From assembly GCA_011319805.1 (NCBI GenBank), contig SJRY01000109.1, forward strand, positions 1 to 21,862: 21,862 nt of DNA, in the 5' to 3' direction. Each line of letters opens with the position of its first letter. Positions within the stretch are counted from its first letter, which is position 1. This DNA comes from Macrocybe gigantea (Eukaryota; Basidiomycota; Agaricomycetes; Agaricales; Callistosporiaceae). Position numbers and translations under genes: made by a program. This document shows positions 1 to 9,531 of the stretch, one piece after another. A model generated the notes under the pieces. That model saw only the letters and a program-made list of their open reading frames with translations. It searched no databases and had not been told where the DNA came from.

Positions 1-549
1 CCTGACGTCGGCGTGAATGGATGGAACGGTCTACGACGGTTATGAGGGCATCGCCCTTTGAAGGGGTACCTGTTTTCGTAGCTTTAATCTGACTAAGGGT
101 GCCTTGTCGTCTTCTCTCTACGTACCTGCATAAAAGGATGCTCTGTCTAGTTTATATATAGACCTGAGCGGCGCCGGCGCAGTTAACAGAGACTTCATTC
201 GGACCTGCGGAAGCAGAAGTCAGTCCGAGATGACGAGAGACGAGAAGAGGTCAGAACCCACCAACACGAAGCCAAGGTCCATATTTTGCGTGGAGCCTAA
301 ATTCCGTGAGCAGGAAAATGGAAATCAAGGTGACACAGATACGACTACCTTTCAAGATCCGTGACGACCACCGTTGAACAAGATGCGTTGCACCATCCAC
401 CATTTAGTAATTGATGCGACCTTGGGACCAGGGAACTTAGCCAACGGGTGCCAGGGCGAAAGCCGGTACGAGATGATAGATAACGAAAGGAGGACAAGAT
501 AGGCGGAAATCAATAGACATGTCTTGACGAAGGCAATCGAAAGTGGCAC
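1..549 (-). pseudogene. Cytochrome P450, 5' part, frameshifted, runs off left edge
   Basis: Microsomal P450 monooxygenase N-terminus. The ATG is at 549. A hydrophobic anchor is followed by YRLSPWHPLAKFPGPKVA, the hinge and proline-rich motif of basidiomycete P450s. I read four exons on the minus strand: 549-349, 296-262, 204-126 and 69-1, with GT-AG introns of 52, 57 and 56 nt. Exon 2 gives LHAKYGPWLRVG, exon 3 PNEVSVNCAGAAQVYI and exon 4 TPSKGDALITVVDRS, all collinear with the plus-strand paralogue at 1658-3766. Two breaks are visible. At the end of exon 1 the annotated frame reaches a TGA (354-352) while TDLER, which joins LHAKYG, lies one base over. In exon 3 a TATATATA run (about 153-160) has one base too many between VYI and KLDRASFYAG. 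The P450 identity is certain. Pseudogene status rests on the two frame breaks, and the rest of the gene is outside the window. Confidence 0.8.
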
Positions 550-1657
550 ATCATAGCCAGCGCTTTGAATCAGAGTTCCTGCACAGAAGCAGCGGCCAAC
601 CCGAAAGCACCAAGAGATGCACGAGGTTCGTGATTTCGGAAGTGATAATGTGGAGGCTAGAGAAACGTGAGCTGCTGTTCTGCATTGCTAAAAGCTGAAA
701 CAGCCCACCAAGGCAGCAAAGAGCAGAACTGTGAACGAAGACATAGCTCAATCTTTTTGATTAACTCCTATTGTCAGGACTCCACGCCATTTATACGAGC
801 ATGGTCATTTTGAGCGTTTAGGATAGTTCCGAAGGGGGTTGATCAACAGGGCTGTTCAATCTCAAACAACAGGAGACACGGAAGCATTTTCTACGAGCGT
901 TAATGAAAGACAAATTCGGCGCGGTGATCGTCCGATTCTCGCTGGGCTGTACGCACCAAGAGTGTTTGAGAAATATCAGGATGGGAGAAACTTGATCAGG
1001 GAGGTACCGGAGTTCGAATAGGACCCAGATGCCATAGGCCACTGGCCAGAAATGGGACTTACACATGCTGTCCACCCGTTCTTTGCTTGCTCTCGATCCT
1101 TCATCTCGATCTGCTAAACTGTCGGCCTCAGGAACTGTTCTATCAATGGAGGGATCATGTCTGAACTGGCTACCATCTGCCATACTTCGCCCCCTGTGAT
1201 GATGGTCCTAACGAAACCCTGGACGGACGGACATCGATGGTACCCATATCTCTGTGAGATACCGTGTTTCGTGGCTATGTTCAACAAAAAGAGACATCGT
1301 ACCCCCGTGCATTCCGATCCTCTGAGTGACAAAACATGGTCGTTCGTATCATCAACCCGGAATAGTGGCACACAAAGTTTGTTCATATAAAAAGCAGCAG
1401 GCTTGCCATCCGAGCCCAATCACTAGCCTATCTTTCAAGAAAGTCCCAAGCATCATGGAACACTCTTTTCATTCTGCCTTCTTTCCGGCGTTTGGTGGCG
1501 TGGTACATCTCTTCAACTACTTCAAACATTCGCACTTACCATCTAAACAGGTCTCTCATTTTTTGTTTAGAAAATATGAACCCAACGCGGTCCAGTTCTC
1601 CTTGGGATTCTCACTTACTTTCTCACGAGTCTTTTCCTAAATTATTTCTTCCTCAAT
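550..1657. other. Intergenic region between head-to-head P450 copies
   Basis: About 1.1 kb separates the two divergent P450 starts, so it presumably held both promoters. Open frames exist on both strands (for example 818-1183 minus, 1114-1419 minus and 1326-1640 plus), but they overlap each other and resemble no family I know, so I do not call them genes. A TATA-like element is listed separately. No repeats or RNA genes were seen. Confidence 0.6.
1386..1393 (+). promoter_or_regulatory. TATA-like element (TATAAAAA)
   Basis: A clean TATAAAAA lies about 270 bp upstream of the expected start of the plus-strand P450. The spacing would imply a long 5' leader, so this is only a candidate core promoter for that now-broken gene. 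Confidence 0.25.
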
Positions 1658-3766
1658 CTGGACTTTCTAAGCATCGCATTCAACTCAACATGGCTGTTCG
1701 CCATCTATTTGTTTCTTTGTCTTCTTCTATCGTGGCGTACCGGCTTTCTCCATGGCATCCACTGGCGAGATACCCGGGCCAGTGCTAGCGCGTGTCACTA
1801 AATTATGGTCGGTCTATCTCTTGCTCTGCAAGGGCGGGACACAAAACCTTGCAACAGTGAGCTGTCATCTTCCCTGATATGACAAGACCTAACCAAGACG
1901 CAGACTTCATGAGATGTACGGCGACTGGATTCGAATTGGTAAGCGCCTTCAATTCATCTTCAAGGTACAGACTAACACAGATATAGGACCCAACGAATTG
2001 TCCATCAGCATCTCTGATGCAGTACAGCCTATCTATCTTAATCTCTCTCGCTCTTCATTTTACAAAGGTGTGGACTTTGTCAGCCCATCCGTACGTGATA
2101 TTAACATCAATGTTCTCCAGGCATCCCCGCCTCCGCAGACACACTCATTACCATCGTTGACAAGTACACGCCCGTAGACGTCGTGTATGTGTTCGGTATT
2201 CTCCTGATACATCTTGCTCAAGTACAGAAATAGCCTTGGACAAGGGTCCTTGCGCAACCCGCGCTAGCGGATTTTGGAAACGTCGCCAATGTAAAGTGTG
2301 GCACAGTCAGTCTGGTGGGGATTATTTTGACGCCTTGCAGACTCGAATTACACAGTTATGTCGGATCTTGACTAAAGGTCATCTGGCCAAACCAACCGAC
2401 CTTGGCCATTGGATCTCGCTTTTGCTCATGTGAGCGGCAATCGCTAGTACCGTTCTCTGGTCCTGAACTATGTCTTTCATAGGGACGTTATCGGAGATAT
2501 GGCGTTTTCTGGTGGCTTTGAGACCATGAGGGCAGGAGGGGACGTCGAGGGTTGGTTGGACACAGTAAGCTTTGGATCGATTTGTCCACGAAATGGGATC
2601 TCTAATCATCGCGACAGTTGAACCTTGGAGCTGTTGTAGTGGCTGGTAAGATATCATGGCACATAATCAGAGTCTCACGGTCTTACTCACAAGTGCAGTG
2701 CTTGGGCAAATACCTTGGCTACGCAGTGCGCTGTCGCTGCTACCACAAGGGGACCCATCATGTCTTTCCACAAGGTCAGTCCATACTGAGTATTAAACAC
2801 GGCCTTGGCTTGACGGTTTTTCTATGATTCTCAGTTTGCAAAAGTCAAAGTTGCTGCGGCGAGGTCTTCTTCCGGGAAGAGCGGCCTTGAAAGAAACATA
2901 TTCAATGAAATTGTTAGTGCTTTATTCTCTTCTGCTGCCGCGTTCCTTATTGGACTATGATTATTACGTACAAGGTCATGGGCAATCATGGTGAAATGGT
3001 CCTCAGTGAAGAAGAGGCCGTCGCCGATGCGTCGCTTTTGATCGCAAGCTCTGTAGAGACTACGTCTCAGGCGATAACTACGCTCTTGAGATACGTCATA
3101 GCGGATCAAGGCGTCTACCAACGTTTGCGTTCCGAAATTGACAACACTATCCCCGCGGACGCGGAAGAAATAGACCCATCAGCATTTGCATCTCTTCCAT
3201 ATCTTGATGCTTGCATGTTTGAGGCACTGCGACTCGTCCCCCCTGCCCCAGCCGGTGAACACAGCTTGTCTGTCAATTCATATCATCATAACTCACGGCC
3301 GCTTTCTTTGCATCAGGCCCCCCAAGAACGACCGGTGACAAAGGCGCATACATTGTTGATCGCTACATTCCTCCCAACACCACCGTCCATATTCCGACTT
3401 GGACCTTGCACCGAATGTCGAGCAACTTTGAGAGGGCGGACGAGTTTATCCCAGAGCGCTGGATGACCTCGGATAATAAGATGTCAGCCCATAACACTCA
3501 GGCGTTTATTCCCTTCAGCGTTGGCTACGGTGCGTGTGTAGGACGGCAGTTAGCAATCCAGAATATCAAGTGAGTGGCTGTCCTTCGTCACATTCATCTT
3601 GTAACATCATTTTAGGCTTGTCGTGTGTCATCTCATTCGCAATTTCTTGTTTAAATTCCCGGAGGACTTCTACCTATCCGAATTCGACGAATCGTACCAG
3701 GAATGCGGCCTATGGAAACACCAACCGTTTTCTGTTTTATTAACACCACGCACACAGCTCCGCTAG
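1658..3766 (+). pseudogene. Cytochrome P450, nearly complete, multiple lesions
   Basis: Paralogue of the minus-strand P450 at 1-549. The anchor region reads LSIAF...YRLSPWHPLARYPG, then LHEMYGDWIRIG, GPNELSI, SRSSFYKG and DVIGDMAFSGGFETM. The C-terminal half is well preserved: I-helix SSVETTSQA (about 3048-3074), ExxR as EALR near 3223, PERW near 3451, and the haem loop FSVGYGACVGRQ with the Cys codon at 3535-3537. Likely exons are 1658-1856, 1904-1938, 1987-2067, 2121-2184, 2228-2290, 2341-2429, 2483-2564, 2618-2645, 2699-2774, 2835-2912, 2975-3254, 3317-3569 and 3616-3766. Lesions: CTG at 1658 where a start is expected, a one-base loss near 1725, GGG for GGGG at 1776-1778, a phase clash at the exon 1/2 junction, a TAG near 2231 before PWTR, and CCC for CCCC at 2754-2756. 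Several coordinates in the 5' half are uncertain. The substrate is unknown. Confidence 0.85.
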
Positions 3767-4486
3767 TGAATCTCACCCTGCCGGGCAGAAGAAGGTTCAA
3801 TATTTTATTTATCCTGCTTCGAATTTATTCTAGGATATCATAGTTTGTGTAGATTATAGATCAAGAAAGACCATCTCTCGAACAACGAGGACTCGTGCGA
3901 CCTGACATAACTTGTCAGTCTCAGCCTCTAGCTACATACAGTCCAGTACTAGCCGCATACCAGCGAGGCATTGAGCCTTTAGTGGCTTGCATTGCCAGCG
4001 AAGCATATGCTGAGTGGAGAGATGGCAACATTTCGACCTCGGCCGCAAGGCCCTGCTAGTCCTTTTGCGGCCTCGAGGATATGAACAACAGGCCAATAGC
4101 GGAACTCTGTTTCCAGGATTTGTGGCAGCGATAAGTATAATTCAAGTTAAAGGGCCGACGGGAGTCCGAAGCATGGCGTAGAGTCGGAGGACAACTATGA
4201 AATGCGTCGATTGGTGTTGTCGTCAACTTTGACATGAGATGAGACGTAACACCCATGAATTTCGTTTCCTGGGTGTAGGCTCTGACATACGACAGCAGTG
4301 TCGGAAGTCTATGACGATGTCGCCTTATTTTCATTGCGATGGTCGTGGTGGTATTAGGTGGCACAGCCACGCCGGCTGCCGAGGCATCTCACTCGCAGCA
4401 GGACAGTTGCCACGATCGCTTAAACAGCCGCTCACAACTCCTCCTGCACCCATTACCGCCGTCCTCCAAGCCAGGGATGCCAGCTC
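3767..4486. other. Gene-free stretch upstream of IRE1
   Basis: This 720 bp lies between the P450 stop and the IRE1 start. Small open frames on both strands (for example 4056-4370 minus) show no recognisable motif. The last 60 bases before the IRE1 ATG are C/T-rich, as is usual for basidiomycete leaders. No clear TATA box or repeat was seen. Confidence 0.6.
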
Positions 4487-7400
4487 ATGGCATTCTTTCT
4501 CCATCTCCTCGCCCTCCTAACTGCCGTCATAGCCTCATGCATCGCAGAAATAATCTCCCTCAGATCCCCAGCGCCCAACCTTCCGGCGCTGTCTGACCGT
4601 ACGCTCGAGTCGCCTGCGGATTATTTCATTTCGCCTTCGTCGTCAGACGGGAACTCGGATCTGACGGGGGACTTGGACCTGTTGGACGTCGTGCTTGTTG
4701 CCTCCGTCGATGGCAAGTTTCATGCACTCAACCGGACGTCGGGTCACACGCTTTGGTCAATGTCATCCTATGCTTCCTCGACCAGCGTACCAACACCCCC
4801 GGTCCTTAACCCTCTAGTCCGGACTCAGCATATCGACTACGATCCCGATCTTACTGACGAGTCCACGGACCAAGAGCTTTATGTTATCGAGCCCCAGTCA
4901 GGAGATATATACGTTATGGCGACGCCCAACAGCCCCCTTCAACGCTTTCCATTTTCCATGTCCGAGTTGGTTGATTTGTCTCCCTTCAGCTTCTCCGCAG
5001 ATAAAGACGGCAGAGTGTTTGTGGGAAAGAAGGAGACGTCCCTATTGTTGATGGAGCTGGAGACGGGAAGGATCAAGGCCACTCTTAATTCGGAATGTCC
5101 ATGGGAAGCTTTCGAAAACCTTGAAGACAACGAACTGGATTTGGACGAGTTGGAAGGTGAACATATGTCAGTGTCGTCACCGACGGAGGTCTTCATAGGC
5201 CGTACTGGTATGTGCCATTTGTGCCAACCTTCAGCAATCGACAAAAATTGAGTTTCGCCGCAAGACTATCACATATCTGTCTATAAGCACTCCAAGAAGT
5301 CTAACCCCGGCCTTCCAAGGTCTCCAATTCAAAATCTGTCGTTTTCCACCTATGGTCCCAATAATAGATACAGCCATTTCCAGGCTGCGTACAAGCGCAC
5401 CAAAGACAACGCATATATACAGAGCCTGCCCAATGGCGATGTCATATCTTTTAAAGCACGTCCCAAGGGATCCACACCAAACAATGAATCCCCTTTGCTT
5501 TGGGGACGTACCTTCCCAGATCCCATGTAGGTCTTTCTCGGGCCACTAGAAGAAAGCGGTCTGGCTGAGCGTTTTTTCAGTGTTGCTGTGTTCGACGTCC
5601 TTCGTTCTACTCAAAGCCAAAGTGGATCGCACAACCCATTCGTGCTCCTGCAACCCCGCCCTCAGCTCCAGGAAGTCCTGCCGACGCTCACGCTCGACGT
5701 GGCAGCGACGCATCTGAACCTGCAGTCCGCATACGTGGGAATGGTACGTGGGTCTGGAAGCCTTTTTGTCATGAGTCCTTCGCGATTCCCTCTCGTCGCC
5801 TTTGGCGGCGCAGACCGTAATGCCAAGCAGCGCCTCATAGATGCCGGCGAAAATTCAGGCAACGACTTACCTGTGGAAGTCGACGCCATCACTCGTGCGA
5901 GGCAGGAAAGAGAGAGAATAGAAGCATGGGAACGCACAAATTGTGAACAAGGCACATACACCGATCGACGGTGCTTGGTCGGTATTCGGAGACTTGAGGA
6001 TGAAGACGGCCCAGAGAGTCGGATGCGGAGGCTTTTGGACGGTCCAGCAGGTTCAGCCGTTTCTCTGCCTTCGAGCAGCAGCCTCGACACTTTGCCTTCA
6101 CCGACGCAAGACGCGAGTCCGACAGTGAGCACTACCGGTGTACCAGGTGAACGCTGGACGAAAGCCGCTAAAGGAAATGTCTGGGAGGGACTCGCGTTTG
6201 CGTTCGTCCTAGGCGTTGTTTCGCTTTGGTTTGCGGTTCGCCGCAGGACACCCTCGAGGACGACAAAGTATTCGCTGTTGAAGGAAGACATGTCTCAGAA
6301 CGTCCCATCGGCGCTTTCTGAAGGGTCAGAGACTGAAGTGGCACCTAGCCCCAGGCTAGACGTTGTCGACGAGGGTCCGAGTGTCCAAGAGAAGGCAGAC
6401 TCCCCTTTACCCAGTTCAGACCCACATCAAACACCGACTGCGGCCAAGGCCCCAGGACAAGACAGCGCCGTCGATGACGGTGATGACAGTGATAAAGACG
6501 TCGGCGCTGAGGCTGATACCGCTGCCACACCTGGCAGACGGAAAGCTAGAAGAGGCAAAAGGGGAAAGAAGAAAAAACTAGGTTTGCAGCAAGTTGATAA
6601 CGAGAATGAGGACGAAAAACTTCTTAATGCGAATGGAAGCGAAAATGGAAGCGGCAATGATGCTGAAACACCTAGCAAAGAACTGCAGCCTCTACAATCC
6701 TCTTCATCCCTGATTATCAACTCCCTTAAGCCTCCGCAATCTATACCATCTCTAGTCGTATCCGAGACCGTTCTTGGTTTGTACTAGCCAATTTCCTCCT
6801 TAGAGCAGATTCTAATCGCAAGCTAAATCCAACAGGGTTCGGATCGCACGGCACTGTTGTTTTCCAAGGATCGCTTCAAGGCAGAGCGGTGGCAGTCAAG
6901 AGACTGCTGCAAGACTTTGTAACTTTGGCGGAGCGCGAAGTGAGTATCCTTCAAGAGAGCGACGATCACCCGAATGTCATTCGATATTACTATCAAGAAT
7001 CACAAGGTAACTTCCTTTATATTGCTCTCGAACTCTGCCCCGCATCCCTTGCCGATATCATCGAAAATCCCAACCGAGACCAATGGCGAGACATAGCGAT
7101 CTCGTTCGACCCAAAGAAGGCGCTGCGTCAGATCACCAGCGGGCTGAGGCACTTGCACGCGCTCAAGCTCGTCCACCGTGACATCAAACCGCAGAATATC
7201 CTCATCTCGAGTGCCAAGCCCTCCGCGGGCAACCGGGGCAAGCCCACGTATCGTATGCTTATCTCCGACTTTGGGCTCTGCAAGAAGCTGGAGGTGGATC
7301 AGACGAGCTTCTTGCCCACCACCAATGGCGCGATGGCGGCCGGCACAGTTGGGTGGCGCGCTCCGGAGATCTTGCGTGGAGAAGTCAAGTTGGACGAGAT

Positions 7401-8281
7401 CGGCGACGACAGCTCGATGTCGTCCCGTGGAAGCGTCGGCACGGTCGTTGGGACGCCCACGACCGCGTCGACTCCGAGTGGCAAGCCGACGCGCTTGACC
7501 AAATCCATTGATATCTTCGCCCTCGGATGTTTGTTTTACTACGTTCTCACGAACGGAAGCCATCCGTTTGGCGATCGTTTTGAGCGAGAGGTGAATATAT
7601 TGAAAAATTCGAAGAATCTGGACGGGCTGGAGAGGTTTGGTGAGGAAGGTGCGGAAGCTGTGGACTTGATTAGTAGCATGCTCGATCCGGAGGCTTCAGA
7701 AAGGTGAGTAGACCTGAATGGTTTTGGTCATCCACACTCAACACGTCTCCTTTGCCAGACCGGATACAACGACGTGCCTCCTACATCCATTCTTCTGGGA
7801 TCCGGGCAGACGCCTCAATTTCCTCCAGGACGCATCAGACAGATTCGAGATCATGTGCAGAGACCCGAAAGACCAGCTACTACTCCTTCTCGAGAGGGGC
7901 GCCATCAACGTCGTTGGAAACGACTGGTATGCAAGACTCGACAAGCTCTTCATTGAAAACCTCGGAAAATTCAGAAAATACGATGGACGAACTGTTCAGG
8001 ATCTCTTACGAGCTCTTAGAAACAAAGTGCGTGAAATACCCTGTTTTCTTTGGCGCGCCAGAGCTCAGGCCGATTATTTTTTTTGTCCCTTGTAGAAACA
8101 CCACTATCAGGACCTCCCTGACAACGTCAAGAGACACCTCGGCCCCATGCCCGAAGGCTTCCTTGCATACTTCACCCGACGCTATCCCCGACTCTTCCTA
8201 CATGTTCATTCTATCATCGGATCGACGAACCTTCGCAGCGAATCAATGTTTAGATCATATTTCGAGCTTCCACCAGACTGA
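4487..8281 (+). CDS. IRE1: IRE1 unfolded-protein-response sensor kinase/endoribonuclease
   Basis: ER transmembrane sensor that oligomerises on unfolded proteins, then cleaves the HAC1/XBP1-type mRNA. Six exons (4487-5207, 5265-5526, 5581-6776, 6836-7703, 7759-8026, 8096-8281) join in frame to 1166 aa. The order is: signal peptide (1-20), luminal domain with LDVVLVASVDGKF (66-78) and DYHISVYKH (241-249), transmembrane segment about 528-547, linker to 726, kinase, then KEN RNase. The kinase has GFGSHG (727-732), AVK with Lys748, HRDIKPQN (Asp842, Asn847), DFG (871-873) and APE (902-904). The RNase begins near FFWDPGRRLNF (about 1027) and keeps RNKKHHY (1103-1109), which includes the catalytic Asn1104 and His1108 by homology to human Asn906 and His910. 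The linker is long and acidic with a basic patch (646-660). About 45 extra Ser/Thr/Gly-rich residues sit between APEIL and DIFALGC. No frame break was seen. The start is chosen because it opens the signal peptide. Confidence 0.96.
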
Positions 8282-9531
8282 ACTTCGTCCCATCTCCGCG
8301 TCTTGGGCTAACTCCGTTGGAATTTATACACTACTGTCATATCAGCATATTTATACCTCCTCCAAGCCGTTGTATCCTGTACGGACTACAGTTTTGTTTT
8401 CATGCATGTCGCAGATCGAAATTCAGACTAAACAATGTAATTTTTTTCCGAAGCACACCAACGCCCTTGTGGCTGTAGGGTGGCGCTTCCAGGCATCTGT
8501 CAAGCTTCGAAGGCGGTCTTCGATTGCTTTGTGGTTCTGATGGCGCAACATTTGTGATGACAAGTTCAATTCATTTTTTTTGCTGATAGACATATCGCGG
8601 ACTGACGTCGACGGCGCACGCATCCCAACGCAGACGTAAACGCTGAAGGATGTCAATCTGGACGAGCCATCGTCAACCTTTCGTGACGGTCCATCAATCA
8701 CTGTCATTCGATTAACGAATAGATAGGTGATGAAGTAGGCGGTACCGCACCACAGATACATGACATACACCTTGACAAAATGAGTGACACTGTGTCTTCA
8801 TTCGTGTCGTTCTGTCGCCTACAAGCACTCTCCCGCAAAACTGATCGTGCGGCTGAGAATGTTCGAACCTTCAGGAGGGCGGCATCACGCATGCCAGCCT
8901 TCTATGATCGCTATTCCGGGACCGGCAAATTTGGAGTTGCTTGACGAAGTGCAATGCCTGTGCACAACGCCTCTCCTCCGGGTCAGACGTGCTGTCTTTC
9001 GAGCATGGAATACGAATCGTACGATACTTGGCGCACAGAAGGCCACTGGCAGTAATCAGCACATACGATCACGTGCCAAATACGACTTTATTGTTTTTTT
9101 ACTTCGCAGAACAAATGTCATATCGCCTCCGTATCATACATTCGAGGCTGTGAACCTGGAGTTGGTCCACCTATTTCATGATTGCTGGGCGGCCTCAGGT
9201 ATGAAATATAGATTCGAATGACCATAATAAGCTGCCGCATGTCTCAAATGTCGGCAGAGCATCGCAGAAAGGACAATAAGCGTTATTGTTTGCACATCGA
9301 GCTTTGCTCCGTCCATCTTCTCAAGAGCCGTCAGGTGCATAAACACATCAACAATATGGTCGGTCCGCAGTCGGTGCTTAAATGCTGTCTGTCACTATTG
9401 TGGTCTTGCAAGGACTGGTTCCGCATCTAGTGCACTCTCCTCACTCATCTTCGTTTATTCCTTTAATTCTTCGCCATCGAGGTCAATAATCTCCTTTCTT
9501 ATCGCCATCGTTAGCTCCTTACAACGCCCAG
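8282..9531. other. Intergenic region between IRE1 and the F-box gene
   Basis: About 1.25 kb with no supported gene. Open frames such as 8784-9221 (plus) and 8423-8770 (minus) lack recognisable motifs or consistent splice structure. The first part is presumably the IRE1 3' untranslated region and the last part the F-box leader. No tRNA was found. Confidence 0.6.

Noticed and set aside
818..1419. Overlapping minus-strand open frames of 101-121 codons between the two P450s
   Set aside because: They overlap each other in different frames, match no known motif, and lie where two divergent promoters are expected.
5662..7563. Long antisense open frames (up to 209 codons) across IRE1
   Set aside because: These are shadows of the GC-rich IRE1 coding sequence, with no independent motifs.
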